Notes under the pieces: generated by a model
What the model saw: only the letters and a program-made list of their open reading frames with translations
Database searches by the model: none
Told to the model about the DNA's origin: nothing
Shown here: positions 25,261-33,563 of the stretch, piece after piece
How the letters are laid out: every line of letters begins with the position of its first letter
How positions within the stretch are numbered: the stretch's first letter is position 1
Position numbers and translations under genes: made by a program
Source: Defluviitaleaceae bacterium
GTDB lineage: Bacteria > Bacillota > Clostridia > Lachnospirales > WQUN01
NCBI GenBank assembly: GCA_009780585.1
Contig: WQZS01000005.1
Coordinates: 1 to 64,000 of the forward strand
DNA length: 64,000 bases
Direction: 5' to 3'

Positions 25261-26164
25261 AATAAGGAACCTGACCAAAGCCTTCGACGGCTTTACCGCG
25301 CTTAACGGGCTCGACTTGCACGTAAAACAAGGGTCGATCTACGGCATGGTGGGCGTCAACGGCGCGGGCAAAACGACCGCGATCAAACACCTCGCGGGCG
25401 TGTACCGCCAGGACGCGGGCGAAGTACGTATCGACGGCATACCCGTATACGACAACGCCGCGCTTAAGGCGCGCGTGGGGTACATCCCGGATGAATTGTA
25501 CTTCTTCCCCTTTTATACGATGGGGATGCAACGCGGCTTCCTGCGCCGTATGTACGGCGAGCGGGGCAAATGGAACGACGAACGCTACGAAAAAATGCGC
25601 GGCTTGATGGGCTTGGACGAAAAACGCCGCCTGGGTAAATTTTCAAAAGGGATGCAGAAGCAAGCGGCCTTTATATTCGCCATGAGCGCGATGCCCGACG
25701 TGCTTTTGCTGGACGAACCCATCGACGGCCTCGACCCCATCGTGCGCAAGGTCGTGTTCGAGCTAATTATCGAGGACGTGGCGCAGCGCGGGCTTACGGT
25801 GCTGATTTCCTCCCATAACCTAAAGGAAATGGACGGCATCTGCGACGCGGTGGGTATCATTAAAGCGGGGCGGATGGGCATTGAACGGGACTTGGATGAT
25901 TTAAAAGCCGACGTGCATAAAATACAAGTCGCCTTCCCGCAGGAAAACGCGCAAAAAGAAGGTGAGGCAACTTGTGCTCTAGTAGGGCACAAGTTCGAAG
26001 GGCTTGACATCCTCCACCATGAAAAACGCGGCGGGGTGGAATTATTCGTCATCCGCGGCGTCCACGATGAAGTGGAAGCGAAAATTAAGGCCCTTAACCC
26101 GTTATTATACGACCATTTACCGTTAACCCTGGAGGAGGTGTTTGTTTATGAAAACCTTCATTGA
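25253..26164 (+). CDS. ABC transporter ATP-binding protein (YtrB/BcrA-like)
   Basis: A 303-residue nucleotide-binding subunit. Walker A is VGVNGAGKTT (about 33-42), the signature region FSKGMQKQAAF replaces LSGGQ as is common in BcrA-type ATPases, and Walker B is VLLLDEPIDGLDP. The H-loop is ISSHNLKEM. The C-terminal third is a variable domain in which a 27-nt palindrome (25969-25995) encodes TCALVGHK in frame. It overlaps both neighbours, so the operon is regulator, ATPase, permease. Confidence 0.93.
   Translation: MIEIRNLTKAFDGFTALNGLDLHVKQGSIYGMVGVNGAGKTTAIKHLAGVYRQDAGEVRIDGIPVYDNAALKARVGYIPDELYFFPFYTMGMQRGFLRRMYGERGKWNDERYEKMRGLMGLDEKRRLGKFSKGMQKQAAFIFAMSAMPDVLLLDEPIDGLDPIVRKVVFELIIEDVAQRGLTVLISSHNLKEMDGICDAVGIIKAGRMGIERDLDDLKADVHKIQVAFPQENAQKEGEATCALVGHKFEGLDILHHEKRGGVELFVIRGVHDEVEAKIKALNPLLYDHLPLTLEEVFVYENLH
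25969..25995 (+). repeat. 27-nt in-frame palindrome, copy B (in ABC ATPase gene)
   Basis: Arm AACTTGTGCTCTA, hinge G, arm TAGGGCACAAGTT. Twelve of 13 positions pair and the remaining one is a T-G pair. The reading frame is shifted by one relative to copies A and C, yet stays open. Confidence 0.85.
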
Positions 26165-28064
26165 TGATGGATTCCGTAAGAACCCGTGCTTTAACGTACC
26201 TTTATTAATCGAGCAATTAAAACGTTTTTGGGTAATCCCGGCGGTTACGCTGCTGGCGTATTTGCTGTTTGTCGTGCTTATGTTGTTTACGGCGAGCCAA
26301 AATTCCTGGAACAACCCCAGCCGCATCATGATAAATATATTAATGATGGAGCACCCTGTTATCCTCGTTTCGAGCGTGCTGGCGCCGTTGTGCGCAGCGG
26401 CGTCGTTATTCCCGCACCACTACAGCCACCCGGCGAACACGGCGTTCGCGTCTTTGCCGATCAGCAGGCGGCAGCTTTTCGTCACCAACCTTGCGGCGGG
26501 CGTTTTGATGTTCGTCATACCGTTGTTGATTCTTGGCTTAATTTTATTAATCCCCGTACGGCTGACCATTGTGAATACGGGGTGGAATATGCAGCCTTTG
26601 TCGCAATGGGTTATGAACCGGGAGGTTTTTGCCGGGCAGGTTGTCAACACGCCCCTTGCGGTGGGAGCTTTCTTCCTGCGGGCGGTGCTGACCTCCGGTT
26701 TTTATTTCGCGCTGGGTATCATGGCGGTATCGGTGGTGGGCAGCCGCGTAATCGCGGGGATGATCGCGCTTGCCGTTTCCTTCCTGCCCGTTGTCGTATT
26801 GGGCTTGGGATGGGTCATCGCGGAGTTCTATGTATTTGGGTTTTCCCATGCGGGTGCGTTCTTTACGGACAGGGTTATGCTGTACATGCACCCCGTGTCT
26901 ATGGGGGTGCTGTTGAATAATTCCTGGCGAGGGGGTCAATTTGCTCCCGCTCCCTACGGTATGTGGCCGTTTTATTTGAGCCATATATTACTGACGGCGG
27001 GGATGCTCGCGGCGGGTTATTTCTGCTATATGCGCCGCAAGGCCGAACGCACGGGTGAAACGGTGGTATTCACGCCCCTTAAAAATATCATGGTATTCAT
27101 CCTTTCGCTGGCGGGCATGGGTATCGGCGGCGTATTTTTTATGGCGATGTTTAACGGCTCGCGGGCGGGGTATTATTTCGGCTTCGTCATGGGCTTTGCG
27201 CTGGCTTATATCATCGCCCAAATGATTGCGGAAAAAAGCCTGCATATATGGTATAAAATAAAAAAACTCCCGTTGTTCGGCGGGATTGCCCTGGGTATGT
27301 ATATTATGGTGCACGTCATTACAAGCGGTGTGATGTACGGGTACACTACCCATGTGCCCGACATGAATAACGTGGCGGGCGTGTATATCGGTATCCCCAT
27401 CCGTAGTTATAGCAATGAAGGACGGGATTTTACCTTCGTTACCGACCGTGCCGTTATCGGGCGCACGCTGGCGATCCACGGGCAAATCGTGGAGGAACGC
27501 CGTATGCTCCGCCCGTTAAACACCATTGGTATGTGGAGCAGCACGTCGAGGTGGAATACGATGTCCATCGAACGCTTTACCGTCACGTACCGCTTGAACG
27601 ACGGTAAAATGATTTCCCGCATGTACAGCTTGCCGCGGGACTTTATGCAGCGTTCGGGCGCCGAAGCGCTGCTGCGCGAGGAAGCGGTTATCCTTTCATA
27701 TTATCCGGCGTTGCTTGATACCGCGTTTACCTCGCGAATCGAGATATTCCTCCGCGGTCCGGCGGGGCAAGAACAACATCCCGTTGTGGTATACAGCCGT
27801 GCGCAAATCGAATCCCTGACGGAAGCTCTGCGCCGGGACACCGTTCGCGACGCCGTCAACGAAAGGCAATGGCGAGCGGGCGAAATCCCGTGGCCGAACC
27901 GCGATAACCCGTTCTCTGCTTCGGTTAATATACACCGCATAATAAATGAAGACGGCAGGCCCCTTCAATGGAACCGGCATTTTTGGTTTTCGGAACCCGT
28001 ATACACAACGGAATGGCTGCGGCGGGAATTCCCGGAAATCTATGCGCTTTGGCGGGAATCTTAA
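26148..28064 (+). CDS. ABC transporter permease (YtrC/D-like) with extracytoplasmic C-terminal domain
   Basis: Membrane subunit of the preceding ATPase. ATG 26148 is chosen because GGAGGAGG stands nine bases upstream; the ATPase stop overlaps by 17 bases. It has 638 residues, with about ten hydrophobic helices over the first 430 (for example VTLLAYLLFVVLML, GVLMFVIPLLILGLILLIPV, IAGMIALAVSFLPVVVLGLG). These are followed by a roughly 200-residue soluble tail (from about RSYSNEGRDFTFVTDRA). Long permeases with such tails occur beside YtrA-type regulators. The substrate is unknown; export or sensing of envelope-active peptides is typical of the family. Confidence 0.82.
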   Translation: MKTFIDDGFRKNPCFNVPLLIEQLKRFWVIPAVTLLAYLLFVVLMLFTASQNSWNNPSRIMINILMMEHPVILVSSVLAPLCAAASLFPHHYSHPANTAFASLPISRRQLFVTNLAAGVLMFVIPLLILGLILLIPVRLTIVNTGWNMQPLSQWVMNREVFAGQVVNTPLAVGAFFLRAVLTSGFYFALGIMAVSVVGSRVIAGMIALAVSFLPVVVLGLGWVIAEFYVFGFSHAGAFFTDRVMLYMHPVSMGVLLNNSWRGGQFAPAPYGMWPFYLSHILLTAGMLAAGYFCYMRRKAERTGETVVFTPLKNIMVFILSLAGMGIGGVFFMAMFNGSRAGYYFGFVMGFALAYIIAQMIAEKSLHIWYKIKKLPLFGGIALGMYIMVHVITSGVMYGYTTHVPDMNNVAGVYIGIPIRSYSNEGRDFTFVTDRAVIGRTLAIHGQIVEERRMLRPLNTIGMWSSTSRWNTMSIERFTVTYRLNDGKMISRMYSLPRDFMQRSGAEALLREEAVILSYYPALLDTAFTSRIEIFLRGPAGQEQHPVVVYSRAQIESLTEALRRDTVRDAVNERQWRAGEIPWPNRDNPFSASVNIHRIINEDGRPLQWNRHFWFSEPVYTTEWLRREFPEIYALWRES

Positions 28065-28071
28065 CTTTTGC

Positions 28072-28100
28072 TTGACGCGTCACCCTTCCGTGGGTACAAT
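28072..28100 (+). promoter_or_regulatory. Promoter of rpsT
   Basis: TTGACG, 17 bases, TACAAT. It starts eight bases after the permease stop and 34 bases before the rpsT start. Confidence 0.8.
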
Positions 28101-28133
28101 AGCTCATTCCCCGTGCGAAGGAGGTGAATCGAG

Positions 28134-28397
28134 TTGGCGAATATCAAATCCGCGAAGAAGCGCATATTAGTTGCGGCCAAGAGGCAAGCGCGCAACAAGC
28201 ACGTTAAGTCCTCCACCAAGACCGCTATCAAGAAATTCACCCTCGCGGCGGGCGCAGGTAACAAGGAAGAATTGCAAACCTTGTTCGTACAGGCGGTTTC
28301 GGCCATTGACAAAGCGGCGACCAAGGGTGTTTATCATAAGAACACCGCGTCACGTAAAAAATCGCAATTGGCTAAAATGGTAAAAAAAGCCGTATAA
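28134..28397 (+). CDS. rpsT: 30S ribosomal protein S20
   Basis: Primary 16S rRNA-binding protein of the small subunit. The 87 residues have the standard opening [20 protein letters not shown], and [17 protein letters not shown] is the conserved tail. The initiator is TTG, with AAGGAGGTG ten bases upstream; rare-codon starts are common for S20 and linked to autoregulation in enterobacteria. It is monocistronic, with its own promoter and terminator. Confidence 0.97.
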   Translation: MANIKSAKKRILVAAKRQARNKHVKSSTKTAIKKFTLAAGAGNKEELQTLFVQAVSAIDKAATKGVYHKNTASRKKSQLAKMVKKAV

Positions 28398-28400
28398 TCC

Positions 28401-28431
28401 AAACCCCTCGGAAGCCTTCGAGGGGTTTTTC
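28401..28431 (+). terminator. Intrinsic terminator of rpsT
   Basis: AAACCCCTCG pairs with CGAGGGGTTT (10 bp, loop GAAGCCTT) and is followed by a T-run, four bases after the stop codon. Confidence 0.92.
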
Positions 28432-28447
28432 GTATACGGCGTTTGCG

Positions 28448-29341
28448 TTAATCGTCGTTCGCGGGTTCGTCCGGCGGCTCGACGTGTATAGTTGCTTCCA
28501 TGCCGAATTTTTCCTTGATCATATCCTCAACGGCGGTCGCTAAATAGTGGCCGTTTTTTATGGTCAAATCCCCGTCGATGAACATATGCAGCGTCAGTTC
28601 CTTATGCGAAATGTAATTGTGCAAATGGAAATGGTGGAGCCGCAGATCGTCCTCGGATAATGCCTTTACCTCGGCCTTGATGCTGTCGATCAATTCCTGC
28701 TTGGGTTCCTCCCCCAGTATCCGCGTGACGGCATCGACCATGATCTTGTAAGCCGCGTAAAAGATCGCCAGCGCGCAGATTACCCCGAGTACGCTGTCCA
28801 TCCACCACAAGCCGTCGACAAACCGCGCAACCAGGATACCCGCCAGCACAATGACCGACGAAAGCGAATCCGTACGGTGGTGCCATCCGTCCGCCGTAAT
28901 CACGGGATTGTCGTGCTTGCGCCCGAGCAGGAAGGCATATTGTGCCAGCAATTCCTTTATGATTATCGAAACAGCCGTCACCACAACGGCGATCGTCCCG
29001 TACACGGCGTATTCACGGTTTTGGAATCTGCCGATGGAATCGGTAAGGAATTCGTAGCCGATCATGCCCAAGATAAGCGCGATAATCAACGAGGCTACCA
29101 ATTCCCACCTGCCGTGCCCGAAGGGATGCTCTTTATCGGGCTTTTTCGCCGCCAGCTTCGCCGCAACCACGACGAAGATCGACGTCAGCGAATCGGACAT
29201 CGTATGCCACGCGTCCGCCATCAACGCGACCGAACCCGTAAGCATCCCCACCCATAACTTGGCGACGAACAACACGGCGTTGATAACGATCGATAACCCG
29301 CCTTCGAATACCTGCGCTTTCTGCGATTCATTCTTTTTCAT
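28448..29341 (-). CDS. Cation diffusion facilitator (CDF/CzcD) metal exporter
   Basis: Proton-coupled divalent-metal exporter of the cytoplasmic membrane. The 297 residues from ATG 29341 (GGGGAGG six bases upstream) have six helices and the family motifs ALMADAWHTMSDSL and GWHHRTDSLSS, which place the metal-binding His/Asp residues in helices 2 and 5. HPFGHGRWE is also present. The C-terminal cytoplasmic domain (RLHHFHLHNY, EATIHVEP) carries the dimer metal site. The leader contains a NiCo-type riboswitch, so the likely substrates are Co(II), Ni(II) or Fe(II) rather than only zinc. Confidence 0.95.
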   Translation of the reverse strand: MKKNESQKAQVFEGGLSIVINAVLFVAKLWVGMLTGSVALMADAWHTMSDSLTSIFVVVAAKLAAKKPDKEHPFGHGRWELVASLIIALILGMIGYEFLTDSIGRFQNREYAVYGTIAVVVTAVSIIIKELLAQYAFLLGRKHDNPVITADGWHHRTDSLSSVIVLAGILVARFVDGLWWMDSVLGVICALAIFYAAYKIMVDAVTRILGEEPKQELIDSIKAEVKALSEDDLRLHHFHLHNYISHKELTLHMFIDGDLTIKNGHYLATAVEDMIKEKFGMEATIHVEPPDEPANDD

Positions 29342-29380
29342 TGTGATCCTCCCCATTGTTTATGTTATGTCCCGATAATT

Positions 29381-29420
29381 AAAAAAGCACCCATGGGACA
29401 TTTTCCTGTCCCACAGATGC
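29381..29420 (-). terminator. Riboswitch-controlled terminator in the CDF exporter leader
   Basis: On the minus strand the arm GCATCTGTGGGACA pairs with TGTCCCATGGGTGC over 14 bp (three wobbles), loop GGAAAA, followed directly by TTTTTT. The left arm contains the 3' half of aptamer helix P4 and the conserved GGGACA. Terminator and metal-bound aptamer are therefore mutually exclusive. Confidence 0.9.
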
Positions 29421-29490
29421 GTTGCGCCCATCTGCTGCCGCTTAACGCGACCCGGCCCCACAAACCCATAAGGTTTATCGCCTGCTCAGC
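29407..29490 (-). ncRNA. NiCo (czcD) riboswitch aptamer
   Basis: The minus strand reads GCTGAGCAGGC, then the stem ATAAACC/GGTTTGT, GGGGCCGGG, the stem GTCGC/GCGGC, AGCAGATG...CATCTG and GTGGGACAGG. The invariant segments GAGCAGG, GCCGGG, GCGGCA(A/G)CAGAUG and CAUCUGUGGGACAG match the NiCo riboswitch aptamer as I remember it from the solved structure, and helices P2, P3 and P4 can all be drawn. A convincing P1 was not found. Known NiCo aptamers bind Co(II)/Ni(II) cooperatively, with Fe(II) also reported, and turn on exporters by antitermination. The downstream CDF gene and overlapping terminator fit this exactly. The aptamer begins at the stop codon of the upstream eamA-type gene. Confidence 0.92.
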
Positions 29491-30418
29491 TTTGCAACAG
29501 TATAGGCGCCAGCGTCCCGACTGTCAACAGCGCAAATCCCGCCAAGCTGCGCGGGCTGAAGCGTTCACCCAAAAACAACCGCGCGAAAACCATCACGAAT
29601 ACCACGCTCAATTTATCGATCGGCACCACGCGGCTCGCGTCGCCCAATTGCAGCGCGCGGTAGAAAAAAAGCCAACTCGCCCCCGCCGCCGCGCCCGAAA
29701 GGAACAGGAAGGCCCAATTCCTGCGGGTGATTTCGCCGATTTTTTTATACCCCTTCGTGAGAGACACCATCAGCCAGCTCATGGGGACGACCGCCATCGT
29801 GCGGATGGCCGTGCCGAGGTTGGCTTCGATATCCGCGATGCCGATACGCCCGAGTATGGCCGTAAGCGAAGCGAAAACGGCGGCAAAAACGGCGTAAATC
29901 AACCAACCGTTTCGGGTTTCCGCAGGGGGGATTGCTTTTTGCCGGTTTTGTGAAAGCCGCCTGCGCGTAAAATAATCCTTTAACGAAAATCCCATCTTCC
30001 TTTCCAGCATCAGCCACGTACCCACCGCCATCAACACCATACCCGCGGCGGTTATCCACCCCATCGGTTCGCCCAAAAAGATGAAAGCGAGCAGCATGGT
30101 CAAGATCGTACTGCTCTTATCAATCGGCACCACGCGGCTTACGCTGCCCAATTGCAACGCGCGGAAGAAGCAAAGCCACGACCCGCCCGTAGCCAAGCCG
30201 GAAAGGATGAGGAATACCCACGTACGCGTATCCACCCGCGTAATATCCCCCTGCGAGCCGACGATAAATACCATCAGCCACGCGAAGCACAAAATAACAA
30301 GCGTGCGTATCGCCGTCGCAAGGTGCGAGTCCACTTCCCGCAGACCGACCTTGGCAAAAATAGTTGTCAACGCGGCGAACACCGCCGCCGCCGAAGCGTA
30401 GAAAAACCACAACTCCAT
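29486..30418 (-). CDS. EamA/DMT-family transporter
   Basis: A 310-residue inner-membrane protein with ten helices arranged as two repeated EamA domains. Each half ends in the same phrase, ALQLG.(V/A)SRVVPIDK(S/L)S, showing the internal duplication. Drug/metabolite transporters export amino acids, nucleotides or drugs; no substrate can be assigned here. AAGGGG precedes the ATG. Its last codons contain a promoter (29499-29527), and its TGA is the first conserved part of the NiCo riboswitch, so coding and regulatory DNA overlap. Confidence 0.92.
   Translation of the reverse strand: MELWFFYASAAAVFAALTTIFAKVGLREVDSHLATAIRTLVILCFAWLMVFIVGSQGDITRVDTRTWVFLILSGLATGGSWLCFFRALQLGSVSRVVPIDKSSTILTMLLAFIFLGEPMGWITAAGMVLMAVGTWLMLERKMGFSLKDYFTRRRLSQNRQKAIPPAETRNGWLIYAVFAAVFASLTAILGRIGIADIEANLGTAIRTMAVVPMSWLMVSLTKGYKKIGEITRRNWAFLFLSGAAAGASWLFFYRALQLGDASRVVPIDKLSVVFVMVFARLFLGERFSPRSLAGFALLTVGTLAPILLQS
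29499..29527 (-). promoter_or_regulatory. Promoter of the NiCo riboswitch/CDF transcript, inside eamA coding DNA
   Basis: Minus strand TTGACA, 17 bases, TATACT, nearly consensus. The predicted start is near 29492, a few bases before the aptamer core. The metal exporter is therefore transcribed independently of eamA although the promoter lies within its 3' end. Confidence 0.8.
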
Positions 30419-30449
30419 ATGTACGTCCCCTTATCGCAAGCGTGTTATA

Positions 30450-30477
30450 ATTATGGATGATAACAAGCGGTTGTCAA
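30450..30477 (-). promoter_or_regulatory. Putative promoter of the EamA transporter gene
   Basis: Minus strand TTGACA, 16 bases, CATAAT, followed about 30 bases later by the start codon at 30418. Confidence 0.55.
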
Positions 30478-30571
30478 TTAATACGCATCCCATGTCAAAT
30501 ACGTTGAAAACAAGACGGAATAAACGATTTTTAACAGGGATTCGTATCCCGTAAATAACGGAGGCGTTTGT

Positions 30572-31270
30572 ATGGAAGTCCGCTTGCAAAAATTACTGAC
30601 CGCCGTCGCTTCGCGCCGCAAAGCGGAGGCATACATCGCCGACGGGCGCGTAACGGTAAACGGCGCAATCGCCGCGTTGGGCGCGAAAGCCGACCCCGAA
30701 CGGGACGAAATCCTCCTGGACGGGCAACCCGTCCTGCGGCAAAGCGGGCATACCTATATTATGCTGCACAAACCCGAAGGGGTCGTAACCACGGCGCACG
30801 ACCCGCAAGGCAGGCGCACGGTCTTCGATTTGCTCCCGAAGGATACGCGGCTTTTTACCGTAGGGCGGCTGGACTACGACTCCGGCGGTTTACTGCTGCT
30901 TACCACAGACGGCGGCCTTGCCCAACGGCTGACCCATCCCTCGCATGAAGTGAAGAAGACCTATATCGCCCGCATAAACGGCTTACCCGACGAGGCCGCG
31001 CTCGCGGCGTTCCGTTCGGGCTTACCCATCGAAGGCAGGAAAACATCCCCCTGCGAAATCACCGTAATCAAAAAGGAATCCGGCGACGTGCGGGTGCGCA
31101 TTACGCTCCGCGAAGGCCGCAACCGCCAAGTGCGTAAGATGTGCGACCACATCGGCCACCCGGTAAAATCCCTTAAACGTGTAGCCGTGGGTGAATTAAA
31201 ACTGGGGGATTTGCCCAAGGGTGAATGGCGGAATCTTACCGCACACGAAGTACAGATAATCGCCGAATGA
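30572..31270 (+). CDS. rluB: RluB/RsuA-family rRNA pseudouridine synthase
   Basis: Isomerises uridine in rRNA; RluB modifies 23S U2605 (E. coli numbering). The 232 residues have an N-terminal S4 RNA-binding domain (VRLQKLLTAVASRRKAEAYI, GRVTVNG). The RsuA-type catalytic domain contains the essential Asp in VGRLDYDSGGLLLLTTDG. KTYIARINGLP and EGRNRQVRKMCDHIGHPV are conserved family stretches. The start follows GGAGGCG. RluB and RsuA are closely related, so the precise target is inferred. Confidence 0.9.
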   Translation: MEVRLQKLLTAVASRRKAEAYIADGRVTVNGAIAALGAKADPERDEILLDGQPVLRQSGHTYIMLHKPEGVVTTAHDPQGRRTVFDLLPKDTRLFTVGRLDYDSGGLLLLTTDGGLAQRLTHPSHEVKKTYIARINGLPDEAALAAFRSGLPIEGRKTSPCEITVIKKESGDVRVRITLREGRNRQVRKMCDHIGHPVKSLKRVAVGELKLGDLPKGEWRNLTAHEVQIIAE

Positions 31271-31318
31271 TCCGATATACAGGGGAATACCTTTTTTATT
31301 GAGCAAAGGGGACTTTCC

Positions 31319-33541
31319 ATGCGTGTAACCAATTCCATGATTTTCGGCAATTCCATGAACAACCTCAACCGCAACATGAAGCATATCAACGGGCTGGTCA
31401 TGCAAATCGAAACCCGTAAGCTCATCCAACGCCCATCCGATGATCCCATCCTCGCCAACCGGGCTATGCGCTACCGTACGATCTTGGAGGAAACGAACCA
31501 ATTCATCCGCAACGTGCAGGGCGGGCTCGCCTGGATGGAAGTCACCGAATCCGCCCTGATGAACCTGACGCAAGGTGTCCTCCAGCAATTCAACACGCGG
31601 CTGGTGGAAGGCGCGACGGGTACGCTCACGCTGGAAGACCGCTTGGGCATCGTCAAGGAAATGCGCGAACTCATCGACCAAATCGCCTTGGAAATGAACC
31701 AAACCTATATGGGGCGTTACGTGTTTTCCGGCTACAGGACCACGCAGCCGCCCATCTTTACGCAGGATAATAACCTCTCCTTCGTCATCACGCAGCAATT
31801 TAACGCGCGGGATATCGAACGCATCAAATCCTTCCAAAAGCACCTCCACGACCCCACGCATAACAACAGCGCGCACCAAGGAGTGACCCATAACGCTAAT
31901 GTCCTAAAACTGGCGTACAGCCACGTCAACTTCGATTTTTCCGTTTTCGGCCCCGACGGTAACCCGCTGGCCGTACCCGGCATACAGGGCGCAACCGGCA
32001 GGAACGGCGAACCCCCCTTGGAATACCAAATCGTGGTGCGCAGCCTGATGGACGCGGACGCTTACACACCGCCAAGTGCGCAAATGGAGGACGGCACCGC
32101 GGCCAATCCCTTCGTCGTGCATTACATTAAGGAAACGGGAGAGTTGGTGTTCAGCGACGAAGCGATGCGCACCTTCCGCGACGGTACGACCATCACGTAC
32201 CACAAGGAAGGTTTTAAGCAAGGCGAACTGAATCCGGTGATCTATTTCGATTCCATCGAGGTGCTGGGCATCAACGACGCCGCGTTTACGTTCGACTTTA
32301 CCGAACCGCCCGTTGACCCGCTGACGGGGCGTTTTAACTTCGCCGTTGACGTGGGCGGAGCAGGCGCAACCAACCCGGGCCTGTTCGAATTGATCGGCGA
32401 CGGAACCCAAGGGCCGATAATCCGCATTGGCGGGCATACCATTAACCTTTGGGACCCCGATCCGGCATTGCCAATACCCATACACACGACAGTTACGAAC
32501 GCGAGTCCGCCCATGTGGGAAACGGTATTCGCCATCGGCGGGCCGGGTTTGGCTATAGACGTGAACATCATCCAACGCGTGACCATCGGGGAAAACGGTT
32601 ATGACATCGGGTTCTCGGTAATCAATTACGGTGACGCGCCGATTAATTTTGACTTCCTCAAGCACATAAACCCAAGCATCGGCGGCTACGGTAACAACCT
32701 CCTGTTCGACGGGAACGACCTTTCCGGTATGGGCCTGCCCAACATGCAATTAACACCCAACGACCCCGACGCGACATTGGGGTTGGTCATCGATCTTTCC
32801 GCCCCCGACAGGGTGCATATAGGCGACGCGAACGCCGCCGCGAGCTTCACCCCGCCCGCCGCGAACAACCCCATGACCGAAAGCGCTTTCGCGGCTGTAT
32901 GGGAAAACCAAGTAGCGCTGCCGGATACTCCCCTAACCTTTACTTCCTCCGTCCGCGTAACCGTTCCCATGCCCTCTCTGCTCCCCGGCGACGTTATCCG
33001 TCAGCAGGAAGACTGGATCGTACACGAAATTTCCCCCAACAACCACCAACGCATCAACGACTTGGCGCGGCTCATATACACCGACAAAATGTATACCGAC
33101 CTTAAACGCCTATTGCAATTCACCGAATCAATCGAAATTTCCGACCACAAAGCCCTGGAAGCCTATTTCATGGCCCCGCCGCACCTCTTAACCGGTCAAA
33201 ACCTCATCGACGCCATCAACAAGCAAATCTCCGACGAAACCGCCCAAGCCAACGCCATCCTGCACGACCGCTTCAATAACCTGCTGAAATTATTCGAACG
33301 CCATACGGACAATGTCATTGCTGAGCACGCCCGCTTGGGCACCCGCATGGACCGCTTCGATATGATGGAAATCCGCTTGACCGAGGACGATGTGCACTAC
33401 CAAGAGCTCCTTTCGGCAACGGAAGACACTCGTTTGCAAGAAACCATCATGCGCAAAAACGCCGCCGAAGCGGCAATGCACGCGGCACTAAGGGCCACCG
33501 CCATGACGGTACAGTTGTCGCTGGTGCATTTTTTGAGGTAG
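31319..33541 (+). CDS. flgL: FlgL-type flagellar hook-filament junction protein, greatly enlarged
   Basis: FlgL (HAP3) joins hook and filament. The N-terminus MRVTNSMIFGNSMNNLNRNM, RPSDDPILANRAMRYR and the DQIALEMNQTYMGRYVFSGY stretch, plus the C-terminal helix ending MRKNAAEAAMHAALRATAMT, are classic FlgL/flagellin D0-D1 coiled coils. At 740 residues it is more than twice the usual roughly 300. The surplus is a beta-rich surface domain between about residues 170 and 575. No flgK, fliC or other flagellar gene is adjacent, so it is an orphan copy. It starts after AAAGGGGAC and ends 22 bases before the giant dockerin protein. No HExxH motif was seen in it. Confidence 0.85.
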   Translation: MRVTNSMIFGNSMNNLNRNMKHINGLVMQIETRKLIQRPSDDPILANRAMRYRTILEETNQFIRNVQGGLAWMEVTESALMNLTQGVLQQFNTRLVEGATGTLTLEDRLGIVKEMRELIDQIALEMNQTYMGRYVFSGYRTTQPPIFTQDNNLSFVITQQFNARDIERIKSFQKHLHDPTHNNSAHQGVTHNANVLKLAYSHVNFDFSVFGPDGNPLAVPGIQGATGRNGEPPLEYQIVVRSLMDADAYTPPSAQMEDGTAANPFVVHYIKETGELVFSDEAMRTFRDGTTITYHKEGFKQGELNPVIYFDSIEVLGINDAAFTFDFTEPPVDPLTGRFNFAVDVGGAGATNPGLFELIGDGTQGPIIRIGGHTINLWDPDPALPIPIHTTVTNASPPMWETVFAIGGPGLAIDVNIIQRVTIGENGYDIGFSVINYGDAPINFDFLKHINPSIGGYGNNLLFDGNDLSGMGLPNMQLTPNDPDATLGLVIDLSAPDRVHIGDANAAASFTPPAANNPMTESAFAAVWENQVALPDTPLTFTSSVRVTVPMPSLLPGDVIRQQEDWIVHEISPNNHQRINDLARLIYTDKMYTDLKRLLQFTESIEISDHKALEAYFMAPPHLLTGQNLIDAINKQISDETAQANAILHDRFNNLLKLFERHTDNVIAEHARLGTRMDRFDMMEIRLTEDDVHYQELLSATEDTRLQETIMRKNAAEAAMHAALRATAMTVQLSLVHFLR

Positions 33542-33563
33542 TAAACAAAGGGATTTTTCCGTC

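Noticed and set aside
29400..29490. Structured region first considered as a small SRP RNA
   Set aside because: The GGAAGGAAGCAGC core of SRP RNA is absent, while every invariant NiCo aptamer segment is present and a metal exporter follows.
31319..33541. Flagellinolysin-type metallopeptidase inside FlgL
   Set aside because: No HExxH motif was found in the inserted region; the predicted peptidase is in the next gene.
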